Assembly (NCBI RefSeq): GCF_000002425.4
Contig: NC_037259.1
Location: 5,895,208-5,959,207 of the forward strand
Direction of reading: 5' to 3'
DNA length: 64,000 bases
Source of the DNA: Physcomitrium patens
Taxonomy: Eukaryota > Streptophyta > Bryopsida > Funariales > Funariaceae
The stretch's first letter is position 1, and each line of letters begins with the position of its first letter. Position numbers and translations under genes: made by a program. This document shows, in pieces, positions 31,413 to 41,965 of this stretch. The notes below the pieces were generated by a model, which made no database searches, was not told the DNA's origin, and saw only the letters and a program-made list of their open reading frames with translations.

Positions 31413-31593
31413 CTTTGTCTAAACTTAATTAAGAGTAGATTACCTCTTTTTCTTAATAAGATATAAGCATATTAGAAGTTATGGATTACCTTCTTCTAAA
31501 CTGATATTGTCTTTAGTATTTTCTTTGTTCTCAAGTCCTCTCTTCTATTTGTCTTGAGTAATATTAGACATCTTCTCTCTTCTAAGTGTGATC

Positions 31594-32601
31594 ATGGCAG
31601 AACTTCTTGAAATAAAGAGTGCAATGACACAAATGCAAGAACAATTGAGGGAGTTAATGCTTACGATACATCAACTCAATTTACCACCACAAGGAGCAAC
31701 AAGATTGCTAGGCAGTGAAGATATAGAAATGGTTGGAGCTGCTTCAACATCTGCACCAAACCATGTCCTTTCTCCTATGGTGGAACGTCCTTCAAATGTT
31801 AGAGAACCAAGAATCCTCCTACCCGAGAAGTTTGATGGCACTAGGTCCAAGTTTTGAGGATTTATCAATCAAGTGTAACTTTTGATTGAACTTCAACCCC
31901 AAAGCTATCCAACTCCAGGATCGTAAGTTAGATTCATTGGTATGCTTCTTTCAGGTTCAGCACTATCGTGGTTTTCATCTTTTCTTGAACGACGAGATTC
32001 AATATTGGATAATCTAGAAGCTATTTTGGCGGAGTTTCGATCCATGTATGGAGAACATGATGCAATTTGTGTTGCAACCAATAAGATCCGTATTTTACTA
32101 CAAGGCAATCGGTTAGTAACGTTATACGCTTCACAATTTCGACAACTTGCAACTGATATCAAGTGAGATGATGCTGCACTTATTAGCCAATTTTTCTACG
32201 GATTACAATATGAGGTAAAAAAATTAATGCTCAACTTACCTGATCCTCAAACATTGAGTCAATCAATTGACTTTGCTGTGAAGTACGATAATCGCCTTTT
32301 TGAATTCCGATCTCAGAACTGTACAAGTGGACCTCAACGTTACTATAATTCAATGGGAACACCAACACCTCTTCAACACATACATTCGAAAGTAGAGGAT
32401 ATGCAAATTGATGGAGTACGTTTCAAACCTCTTACTCAGCAAGAAAAGACTCGTCGTCATCAAGAAGGATTATGTTTACATTGTGGAGAATCAAAGCACA
32501 CTGCTCAACATTGTCCAAAGAAACGACGCAATCACAAAATGAGGAGTATGGCTATGAAAGAAGAAAATATGTCAAAAAACGAATTTGTCCAGCTACAATA
32601 G
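31594..32601 (+). pseudogene. gag of B
   Basis: It starts at the ATG at 31594 (MAELLEIKSAMTQMQ). Capsid-like features match E (LPEKFDGTRSKF, FSGS-type ALSWFSSFLE, LNLPDPQTLSQSIDFAVKYDN), and there is a complete CCHC knuckle (CLHCGESKHTAQHC) near residue 300. In-frame stops at about 31855 (TGA after TRSKF), 31876, 31924 and 32164 replace Arg, Gln, Gln and Trp of relatives, all C:G-to-T:A changes. Confidence 0.85.
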
Positions 32602-33116
32602 GGACCGTGCGGGTGAAACCTTGCACAACATCTAGTAAAGGACCTATTCTCTCCTCAAAGCCCTCTCCTTGTTTTACATTAAATGTTATTTTAGGACCTA
32701 AACATTACAAAGTCTCTGCCTTATTATTCAGGAGCCTCAGTGTGTTTTTTAGATGAAAAATTTACTATAGCATATCTTTAGTAAGACATAGCATATCTTT
32801 AGTAAAGAAAACTAAACCTGTTCATGTAGAAGTCATAGATGGTTGTCCATTGTCTTCTGGAGATATTACTCATGAAATCCTTCCTATAGAAGTAATAATC
32901 AATGATCATAATAATTTTATAGTATTTAATATCATTAGATCTCCCTCTAATCCAGTCAGTTTAGGTTTATCGTGGTTAGAAAAATACAACCCTCAAATAG
33001 ATTGGATTTCCTGAACTCTCACTTTTTCTAAAAGTATAACTAACAGTGTAGTAAATCAAGTAGAGAGTCATAAGTCCAGTTCAATTAAATCCGTATTTAT
33101 AGGTGCAAAAGCCTTC
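32602..33116 (+). pseudogene. Protease region of B
   Basis: The expected LLDSGAS is out of frame by a lost base at about 32725. A short duplicated stretch (AGCATATCTTTAGTAA twice, 32771-32804) adds another shift. VHVEVIDGCPLSSGDITHE and NIIRSPSNPVSLGLSWLEKY are readable in the next frame to about 33012. Inactive. Confidence 0.75.
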
Positions 33117-33845
33117 TTGTATGCTGCTATGAAAGAATCACCATATATTATTTATGCCACACTCGTTTCTACTGGTGAAAAGACTTCAAGTGACATTCCA
33201 AGCCAATATCAAGAATTTCAAGCTGTATTCAAAAAAAAGAATGGAGATACACTTCCGAAACATCGTGCCTATGATTGCTCAATTGACCTTCAAGAAGGAA
33301 TACAACCGCCATTCGGACCAATCCACAGTTTATCACAAAATGAGTTGACTAAACTCAAGAAGTATATTGAAGAAAATCTAGCCAAGAATTTCATACGCCA
33401 TTCTAAATCTCCGACTGGAGCTCCATTTCTATTTGTGAAGAAAAAAGATGGATCATTGCGGATGTGTGTTGATTATCGAGGACTCAACAAGATTACCATC
33501 AAGAACATGTATTCACTACCTTTAATATCTGGACTTCTTGATCAGCTGAATCAAGCTAAGATCTATACAAAAATAGATCTTCGGGGAGCATACAATCTAG
33601 TTCGCATCAAAGAAGGAGATGAATAGAAGTCTGCGTTTCAAACTAGGTATGGACATTTTGAATACGATGTCATGTCTTTTAGACTTACAAATGCACGAGT
33701 AGCTTTTCAACACCTAATAAATGATATTTTTCGAGAGTTTTTGGACGATTTTGTCGTAAGTTATCTAGACGACATATTGATCTATTCTAAGAATCTAGAA
33801 GAACACGAACTTCAAGTTCGTCATCTGTTACAAAATATAAGAGAT
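33117..33845 (+). pseudogene. RT of B, first part
   Basis: It holds the connection to RT ([18 protein letters not shown]), [17 protein letters not shown] and [19 protein letters not shown], then a TAG replacing Trp (also in G), and onward to RYGHFEYDV and the catalytic [11 protein letters not shown] near 33780. Element C interrupts it after LLQNIRD; the reading resumes at 39997. Confidence 0.88.
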
Positions 33846-34278
33846 TGTCACGGACACAAAATACAGACTTGAAATCTAACAAGAAGTTCAAGAAGAAGTG
33901 GCAGAACTAGATTAAACATATGAGTACAAGAACAACACCAGAAAGGTGAGCTAGAACTCCAAGAGATGTGTTGTCGAGACTGAAGAACCCTTCAGCCTCG
34001 ACTCCTATATATACTACTGAATAGGAAGCTTCTCGAGCTACTTCCGCTAACTAGGATGCTTCTCCAACAACTTCTACTAATTAGGAAACTTCTCGAGCAA
34101 CTTCCTAGAATCTATCAGAATATTCTAGAACCTTCTAAGAATATTCTAGAACCTTCTAAGAGAATCTTTAGGGAATATTCTAAGAATCTTCTAGAACCTT
34201 CTAAAAGAATCTCTAGAGAATCTTTAGAGAATATTCTAGAAGAATATTCGAAGAATCTTCCAATGTATGTCCATAACA
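33846..34278 (-). repeat. 3' LTR of C (433 bp) with PPT
   Basis: On the minus strand it begins TGTTATGGACATAC, as the A LTR does, not TGTCATGG as in its own 5' LTR. U3 holds HSE-like GAA/TTC arrays (for example 34117-34134). The PPT is the reverse of TCACCTCCTCTTC at 34279-34291. Confidence 0.93.
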
Positions 34279-34328
34279 TCACCTCCTCTTCTAACTTCGA
34301 GGTCTCCAAGAAGCAATGTTGTTATCAG

Positions 34329-34676
34329 TCAATACCAACGCAAGAAAATGAAAATCTGTCGCATCACATCCGCTATGAATTCCAATTGTTGTTCGGGAGG
34401 CAAATGATTCATCGGCCCTTGGAGCCAACGGTAGTGACCAACACCTTCAACCTCTGACCAAGCATGGACTTCTGTGTCTTCATTGTGAAACTGTCCTCCA
34501 AACACACCTTCTGGCTGACCGTCGTAGGCAGGCTCGACCTCAAATACAATTACTAGCGATCTGTTGCTCGGTATCCTCCGACGTCGTCGTGGTGCAGGCC
34601 GTTCTTCATCTCGCGGTCGTCTTCGTGAGCTAGTCGCTTGAGATGACATAACAAGTGTAGTATCTTGACTATCCAT
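34329..34676 (-). CDS. Accessory 3' ORF of C, unknown function
   Basis: A 115-residue ORF from the ATG at 34676 reads the same as the A copy (1846-2193): a basic N-terminal part, SLVIVFEVEP, FHNEDTEVHAWSEVEG, GHYRWLQGPMNHLP. It is intact, whereas gag and pol of this element have several stops, which suggests either selection on the ORF or merely a short target. A purine tract (34756-34770) lies upstream. No signal peptide or membrane segment. Confidence 0.75.
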   Translation of the reverse strand: MDSQDTTLVMSSQATSSRRRPRDEERPAPRRRRRIPSNRSLVIVFEVEPAYDGQPEGVFGGQFHNEDTEVHAWSEVEGVGHYRWLQGPMNHLPPEQQLEFIADVMRQIFIFLRWY

Positions 34677-34802
34677 GTCCAAAGGCTAAAATGATGAGAG
34701 CAAACTATAGTTGCTAACAAAGTTCTACACTATCGAACTATGGGTTTTGGAGGTGCCCTCCCCCCTTTTTATGCTACTTGATGAGCAAGCTTCAGCAAGA
34801 AG

Positions 34803-35216
34803 CTATCGTTGAATCGGCTTAGGTTTATGAGGATATCGTTGATGAAATTCTTGTACCTTTTTTGGTGCATTGGCAAGATTTTTGGCACGCTCCCACGTTC
34901 GTTCATTGATGTCGTATCCACTCCAATGCACTAAATACTCCAATTTTTTTCTATTACGCCGTGAATCTAGTACCTTTTCCACCTCGTATTCCTCATGGTT
35001 TTCAATTTCGATACTTGGTGGCGGACTTTGTACTCTTTGGGGAAAAGCTGACTCTCGATAAGGTTCCAACAAAGACACGTGAAAGACTGGATGTACCTTC
35101 ATAGTAGCTGGTAACTCCAGACGATATGCCACCGGATTGATCTGCTTCTCGATAACAAATGGCCCTAATCTCCGATAGTCCAATTTGTCACATGGCCGCT
35201 TGGTCTTGATATTCCG
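34803..35216 (-). CDS. GPY/F-type module and chromodomain of C
   Basis: It continues the integrase frame beyond the TGA at 35217-35219. Module YRRLGPFVIEKQINPVAYRL, then a full chromodomain (EEYEVEKVLDSRR, LEYLVHWSGYD, ERTWER). The first ATG in this segment is at 35183. It has the same TGA break as A. Confidence 0.85.
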   Translation of the reverse strand, partial: RNIKTKRPCDKLDYRRLGPFVIEKQINPVAYRLELPATMKVHPVFHVSLLEPYRESAFPQRVQSPPPSIEIENHEEYEVEKVLDSRRNRKKLEYLVHWSGYDINERTWERAKNLANAPKKVQEFHQRYPHKPKPIQR

Positions 35217-36790
35217 TCAAAGAAGCCATACTTTACTTCCAACTTTAAAAGTAGGCACCTCATTTCGATATTTATCTGCAGATGCCTTGTAACTCTCTTG
35301 GGTAGATTGCAATTGAAGCTTCAACGTTGCTTGAAGCTCCGATAGTTGCTTTACAAATCCTTCAGCTGCTGGGTTGTTATTTGCTGAAGAACTCAATAAA
35401 TCGAGCTTGGGGTGGTATCCGTAGTTGGAGAAGAATGGTGTTTGTTGAGTTGACGCATGAAGAGTGTTGTTGTATGCGAACTCAGCAAGCGGTAGATATG
35501 CAGTCCAATCATCTTGTTGATAGTTGATGCTGCATCGTAAATATTGCTCCAAAACTTGATTCACCCGCTCCGTTTGACCGTCAGTTTGAGGATGAAAAGC
35601 CGAAGAGAGCTTAATATCCACCTTCAATATCTCAAAGAGGGACCTCCAAAACTTGGATACAAATTGAGTACCTCGATCCGACACGATATCATCTGGTAGG
35701 CCATGATAACGATATATGTTATCAAGAAAGAGTCTTGCGGTGTCTTCACTTGACGATGTTTTCTTGCAAGGCACGAAATGCGCCATCTTTGTAAATCGAT
35801 CCACCACAACAAAAATGCTGTCAAATGAATTCGATGGCGGTAGATCCGTAATGAAGTCCATAGAAAGTGAAGACCATGGTCGGTGCGGAATAGGCAATGG
35901 CTGGAGAAGTCTATACGGACGATGTCGAGGGATCTTGGATCTTGAACAAACATCACAAGAAAAGACAAATTCCTTCACATCCTTCCACATTTGGGGCCAC
36001 CAAAAATCTCGTGAAATGAGCTCCAAAGTCTTGTTGAATCCAAAATGTCCTGCAGCTGGAAAGTCGTGGCGAGATTGAAGTACTCGGAGTCGAGTTGGTC
36101 CTTTCGGGATATACAACCGCTCCTCAAAATACAGAAGATCTCCCTCCACCTTAAACTTGTCATTATCGACACGTTGTTTGATGTCAAGAGCTATAGAATC
36201 CTCAATGGTCGCAGTACATACCTCGCTGAGGAAGCCATCATCGATAGTTGCAACAGTAGCAAAAATCCTGAATTTTTCTGGTTTCAACAATGTTATACAT
36301 TGTTGATCAAACGCTGCTTCTCCAGCCTTTGGCGCAAGATACGATCTCCTCGATAATGCGTCAGATAATCCTTGCTGTTTTCCAGGGCGGTAGGTGATAA
36401 TAAAGTCAAATCGTGATAGAGACATATTCCATCGAGCTTGACGACGATTCAAAATTCGAGCTGTCATGAAGTACTCCAAATTCTTGTGGTCCGTATAAAC
36501 AGTCACTGGATGTGCAGCTCCTTTGAGGAAGTGACGCCACTCTTGGAAGGCATCCACTATAGCAAGCAGCTCTTTGTCGTGGATCTCGTAGTTGATCTCA
36601 GCAGCAGAGAACTTCCGTGAATAGAACGCAACTGGGTGAAGCTTCTTGTCTATGCCCATCTGTGAAAGCACAGCTCCCAAAGCAAAATCTGAAGCATCGG
36701 TCTCTAAATAGAAAGCCTTTGCAAAGTCAGGATGTACCAAGATTGGAGCCGTAGTGAATGCCGTCTTGAGATCTTGAAATGCTTTTGCTG
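35217..36790 (-). CDS. RNase H and integrase of C
   Basis: It opens after a TAA (near 36795, replacing Gln in the linker) and runs to the TGA at 35217. RNase H: LETDASDFALGAVLSQMG, NYEIHDKELLAIVDAFQEW, YTDHKNLEYF, LSDALSRR. The integrase zinc-binding part is H-x7-H / CDVC. The core has all catalytic residues ([26 protein letters not shown]). Of the chromoviruses here this is one of the best-preserved integrase cores. Confidence 0.92.
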
Positions 36791-36791
36791 C

Positions 36792-38153
36792 TTATGATCT
36801 CCATTCGAGCTTGTCTTTGCTTGTTAGATGCGTGAGTGGTGCAGCAACTTGAAAATAATTCTTGATGAAGATCCGATAGAAGTTAGCAAATCCAAGAAAA
36901 CACTGAACATCTCTAACCGTCTTCGGAACTTCCCAAGATATAATTGCTTCTACCTTTTTTGGATCCATCTTCACGCCTTCTGTAGTTTCAATGAAGCCCA
37001 AAAATTCCATCTCATTCTGGTGAAATTGACACTTCTCCAACTTGGCGTAGAGTCCTCGTTCGCGTAGTTTTTCAAGAATCAAACAAACGTGCTTCTCATG
37101 TTCTTCTTCATTCTTGGAAAATATCAAAATATCATCCAGATAGATGACAACAAAGTCATCGAGGTACTCCCGAAAGATGTCGTTCATCATATGCTGAAAG
37201 ACCGCTGGAGCATTGGTAAGACCAAAAGGCATGACATTGTACTCAAAATGGCCATACCTTGTACGAAAGGCTGTCTTCCATTCATCTCCTTCTTTGATTC
37301 GCACAAGGTTGTAGGCTCCTCTTAAATCAATCTTTGTAAAAATCCTTGCCCGTCCAAGTTGATCTAAGAGGCCGAAGATCAAATGTAAGGGATAGCGATT
37401 TTTTTTGGTCACCTTGTTGAGTCCTCGGTAGTCCATGCACATCCGCAGTGAGCCATCTTTTTTCTTCACGAATAGGATTGGTGCTCCAGCTGGCGACTTT
37501 GAATGTCGAATAAAATTCTTGGCTAGATTCTTATCGATGTACTTCCGCAATTCTGCCAACTCCGTCTGCGATAGGTTGTATATTGGACCAAAAAGTGGTT
37601 GCGCTCCTTCCTCTAAGTCTATGGCGCAATCATATGGTCGATGTTCCGGCAGTATATCGGCGTTCTTCTTCTGAAACACGTCTTCAAAATCCCTATATTG
37701 CTCTGGTATACTTGATGTTGAGATATTCTCGCCGCTAGTTGGAGCTGCATAAATGACAAATGGTGCGCCTTCCTTGGACGATCATAGGAACGCTCTCGCT
37801 CCAATAAACATGGATTTCTTCATATAGGTTCTACCAACAGGTTTATTATTATTTTTTTCAAGAAATGTTATCCTTCGTAGCCTCCAATCAATGGACGGAT
37901 TATGATCTTTTAACCAAGAAAGACCAAGGATAACAGGGCTTGATGGGGTTCTAATAATATTAAAAATAACGTGACTACTATGGTCCTTAAACACCACTTC
38001 TATAGATTTTGATTCGTGGGTAACGTTGCCTGACAATAAGGGTCGTCCATCTATCACCTCTACGTGAACAGGTTTGGACTTCTGTACTAAACGGATCTTG
38101 TGGCCTTTAGCAAACTCTTCATCTAAAAAACAAGTAGATGCCTTCGAATCCAA
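36792..38153 (-). pseudogene. Protease and RT of C
   Basis: The protease keeps STCFLDEEFAKGH, HVEVIDGRPLLSGNVTHES and NIIRTPSSPVILGLSWLKDH, but the active-site DSG reads DSK. A TGA near 37784 (Arg codon CGA in relatives) separates it from RT. RT then runs open: [50 protein letters not shown], and the catalytic [11 protein letters not shown]. The frame ends at the TAA near 36795. Upstream, a T-run near 38168 shifts the gag-protease junction. Confidence 0.87.
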
Positions 38154-38279
38154 TAAAGCTAAAGTTTTTTTGTTTTTGAGGGCCTAAAAACAAAGGAATT
38201 GTAAAACAACGGGCAGGTTGGACAGAGAAGGAGGAACCTGATTGTTGTCGTGATATTAGATTGTCCAGCCGCACGGTTC

Positions 38280-39278
38280 CTACTGTGGCTGGGCATCGTC
38301 ATTTTCCGGAATCATCGCACTTCTAGTCTTGACAAGGTGCCAATTTTGCTTCTTTGGGCAATTTCCAACCTTGTGACCTTCTCCACAGTACAAACATAAC
38401 CCTTCCTCCATACGCCGTTTCTTCTCTATTGGAGTAAGAGATCGGACACGCGCCGTGTCGATTTGCATGTCTGTTGCCTCCGGATGTGAGTTTAAGCTAT
38501 TTGCAGACATAGTCATGTCGTAACGAGTCATTTGGTGTCTTGGACGTTGGTCTTGGCGACGCTGGAATAGGCGGTTGTCACACTTTACAGCTTGGCTAAT
38601 AGCTTCGTTGAGCGTTTGAGGATCAAGAAGAGATAACAGCAAGTCCTTCACATCATCCTTCAAGCCCCAATAAAACTGACTCACCAACGCCTCTTCACCC
38701 CAATTAATGTCACTTGCCAATTGTCTGAAATCCGAGGCATAGACTGATGCAGAGCGTGTTCCTTATCGTAGCGATCGGATCTTTGTTGTAGCCCATCGAA
38801 CTTTATCATGCTCGCCAAATGCTTCTGCAAACGCCTCTAAGAACGTTTCAAAGTTGCTCAGGATTGGCGATCGCTTCTCGAACAAGGGAGTAAACCAAGA
38901 TAGAGCTTGTACTGTAAGCAAGGTTCCAACAAGCCCAACACGCGCTTCCTCCGTCGGATAACGTTCGGGCTGTAAAATTGTTATCAACCTGATTTGGTTG
39001 ACAAAACCTCAAAACTTGGAACGAGTTCCATCAAACTTATCCGGAAGACTAACTTGAGGCTCCTTTCGTTGTAGGACTACTCGATCTTGTTGAAATGGAG
39101 GTAGAACTGCTTCTTCTGGCGCAGAAGTTTGAGGCTGATATGCTTTAGATGGCGCTATCCCAAATGCTCCATTGTTATGGAGTCCTACCATGACTCCTTC
39201 GATCTCTGTTGTCCTATGTGACAACGAGGCAAGAGCATTTATGATGGCGTCTAGTTTGGATTCCAAACTTTTAGCCAT
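38280..39278 (-). pseudogene. gag of C
   Basis: It starts at the ATG at 39278 (MAKSLESKLDAIINALASL). A TGA follows TRSKF at 39006-39008, where E reads Arg; B has a TGA at the same codon. A TAA follows SLR near 38762. The capsid-like part has TVQALSWFTPLFE and FYWGLKDDVKDLLL. The knuckle is CCHC-like (CLYCGEGHKVGNC, spacing shortened by one). All stops fit C-to-T changes. Confidence 0.85.
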
Positions 39279-39337
39279 TTTAACGTCTTAACCTTCGGCT
39301 AACCTTCAGAAAGAAGAAAAAAGAGTTTTGACAAGAG

Positions 39338-39540
39338 GACAATATTGGTTCAGAGGAGAGTACTCCGCAACCTCTAAAACGCCTTAAGACTCCAAGATGA
39401 GGGGTAATCCACTCTCTCCAAGAAGAATAAGGCTCCAATATTGAGAAAGAAGAGATATCAGTTTAGAGGAGGGTAATCCGCAACCTCTAAAACACTAGCA
39501 CACCTTCAAGAAGAGGGGTAATCCACTCTCTAACAAGAAG
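39338..39540 (-). repeat. Leader of C with a duplicated GGATTAC motif block
   Basis: Two tandem copies of about 105 bp each hold TCCGCAACCTCTAAAAC, then GGGGTAATCCACTCTCT (plus-strand text at 39363-39417 and 39477-39522). The leaders of E, B and H have one copy. Confidence 0.7.
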
Positions 39541-39546
39541 GAACTA

Positions 39547-39581
39547 GCTCTGATACCAATGAAAATGCAGTCTCGACAAAC
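39547..39581 (-). promoter_or_regulatory. Dual primer site of C: self-complementary 11-mer and tRNA-iMet site
   Basis: On the minus strand, 2 nt after the LTR end, comes TTGTCGAGACT (39569-39579), the reverse complement of AGTCTCGACAA at the predicted RNA start (39707-39717). The match extends to 12 nt. Ten nt further is TGGTATCAGAGC (39547-39558), perfectly complementary to the 3' end of plant initiator tRNA-Met. Confidence 0.78.
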
Positions 39582-39991
39582 TGTCACGGACACAAAATAC
39601 AGACTTGAAATCTAACAAGAAGTTCAAAAAGAAGTGGCAAAACTAGATTAAACATATGAGTACAAGAACAACACCAGAAAGGTGAGCTAGAACTCCAAGA
39701 GATGTGTTGTCGAGACTGAAGAACCCTTCAGCCTCGACTCCTATATATACTACTGAATAGGAAGCTTCTCGAGCTACTTCCGCTAACTAGAACGCTTCTC
39801 CAACAACTTCTACTAATTAGGAAACTTCTCGAGCAACTTCCTAGAATCTATCAGAATATTCTAGAACCTTCTAAGAATATTCTAGAACCTTCTAAGAGAA
39901 TCTTTAGGGAATATTCTAAGAATCTTTTAGAACCTTCTATAGGAATCTTTAGAGAATCTTTAGAAGAATCTTCTAATGTATGTCCATGACA
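39582..39991 (-). repeat. 5' LTR of C (410 bp)
   Basis: It lacks about 23 bp of U3 present in the 3' LTR and in A, and differs at about 10 further sites. The TATA box is the reverse of 39742-39749; the predicted start CA lies 31 nt downstream at 39717-39718. Confidence 0.92.
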
Positions 39992-39996
39992 GAGAT

Positions 39997-41965
39997 GCAG
40001 GACTCTATGCCAAGATAAAAAAGTGTGTATTCCACACTACTCAAGTCGATTTCTTAGGTTACATCATTTCAAATGATGGACTTATGATGGATCCTAAGAA
40101 AGTTCAAACTATTATAGACTGGAAGATCCAAAAAATGGTAAGAGATGTCCAATGTTTTTTGAGATTTGCCAACTACTATCGGATCTTCATCAAAGACTTC
40201 TCTCGAGTTGTAGCTCCACTTACACGTTTGACTTGTAAAGACAAACTCCAATGGAATCAAGAAGTAGAAGTTGCTTTTGAATCTTTGAAGTCAACGTTTT
40301 TTTTTGCATCAATCTTGTATCGTGTTGATTTTTCCAAAGCATTCTTTATGGAAACAGATGCATCAGACTTTCTTTTAGGTGCGGTTTTATTACAAATGAG
40401 AACAGATGACAAACTTCATCCAGTAGCCTTTCATTCAAGAAAATTCTCAGTAGTAGAAATCAATTATGAGATCCACGACAAAGAACTTCTTGCAATTAAG
40501 GATTCTTTTCAACAATGGCATCATTATCTAGAAGGCGATTCTAGTCCAGTCATCGTGTATACGGATCACAAGAACCTCGAATATTTTATGTCAGCACACA
40601 TATTAAATCGTCGTCAAACTCGTTGGAGCATGTCTTTATCAAGATTCGAGTTCATCATCACTTATCGGCCAAGAAAACAACAAGGTTTGTCCGATGCCTT
40701 GTCTAGACGTTTTTATCTTGTACCAAAAGAAGGAGATGCAGCTTTTGAGCAACAAAAAATGGTTCTCTTGAAGCCGGAGCAATTTCATCTTTGAGCAATA
40801 AAATCAACATTGACTGTTGATTTAACTTTTCTTAAGCAAGTCTAGTTAAATATGTCTTCAGACCCTCTTGTTGATGATATCAACAATAACTCTTCTAAAT
40901 CTCATGATCCATCTAAATTTGAATTCAAGAACAACCTACTCTATTTCGAAGGATGCCTGTATGTTCCAGAAGGAAAAGTACGTTTACGTGTTCTTCAAGC
41001 TCGTCACGACTTCCCAGCAGCAGGATATTTTGGATATAATAAGACTTTGGAGCTGATATCTAGGGATTTTTGGTGGCCTCAAATGTGGAAGGCAGTTAAA
41101 GATTTTGTACAATCATGTGATGTTTGCTCAAGATCGAAAACTCCTCGTCATCGAACTTTTGGACTTCTTCAGCCATTATCCATTCTAGAACAACCATGGT
41201 CTTTTGTTTCTATGGACTTCATCACGGATCTTCCAATCTCAAGTTCTTATGACTCTATATTCGTGATAGTAGATCTTTTAACCAAGATGGCACATTTTGT
41301 ACTATGTACAAAATCTATCACAGGTGAAGAAATAGCTAAGCTCTTTCTTGACAATATCTATCGCTATCATGGATTATCCAAGGATATTATATCAGATAGG
41401 GGAACTCAATTTGTATCAAGATTTTGGCGGACTCTTTTCAAGATTCTTAAAGTGGATATAAAACTATCTTTGGCATTCCATCCTCAAACTGATGGACAAA
41501 CGGAACGTGTTAATCAAGTTTTGGAGCAATATTTAAGATGTACCATTAATTACCAACAAGATGATTGGACAACTCTTTTGCCATTGGCAAAGTTTGCTTA
41601 TAATAACACGATACATTCTTCTACAAAACAAACACCTTTCTTTCCTAATTATGGTTATCACCCATGACTTGATACTTTTGACTTTTCAAAAGTTGATAAT
41701 CTTGTTGCAAAAGATTTGGCAATTCATTTATCAGAGCTACATGCAACGATGAAGGCGAAGTTAAAAGAGGCTCAAGAATAACAAAAGATCAATGCGGATG
41801 TCTATCAAAAGGAACAACCATCATTTGTCTTAGGTGATAACGTATGGCTACTTCGTCGCAATATCAAGACCACTCGTCCTTGTGACAAGTTGGACTATCG
41901 AAGGTTGGGACCATTTTCTATTTCTGCACAAATCAATCCAGTTGCATATCATTTACATCTACCGC
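39997..41965 (+). pseudogene. RT (end), RNase H and integrase of B
   Basis: It resumes with [21 protein letters not shown], then the RT connection, RNase H (METDASDFLLGAVLLQM, NYEIHDKELLAIKDSFQQW, YTDHKNLEYF, LSDALSRR) and integrase with a complete zinc-binding part and core ([26 protein letters not shown]). Stops at about 40792 and 40846 and near 41665 and 41778 fit mostly CGA-to-TGA changes. The GPF module begins (YRRLGPFSISAQINPVAYH) and is cut by D after HLP. The remainder is at 48257. Confidence 0.88.

Larger units (their letters stand above)
33846..39991 (-). mobile_element. Chromovirus C, complete (6146 bp, minus)
   Basis: It is bounded by LTRs of 433 bp (33846-34278) and 410 bp (39582-39991) and by a perfect 5-bp duplication GAGAT (33841-33845, 39992-39996). 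It interrupts RT of B; the intact G copy shows the empty site. The order on the minus strand is LTR, dual PBS, leader, gag, protease, RT, RNase H, integrase, chromodomain, accessory ORF, PPT, LTR. Five stops or so break gag-pol, nearly all explained by C-to-T. Confidence 0.97.
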
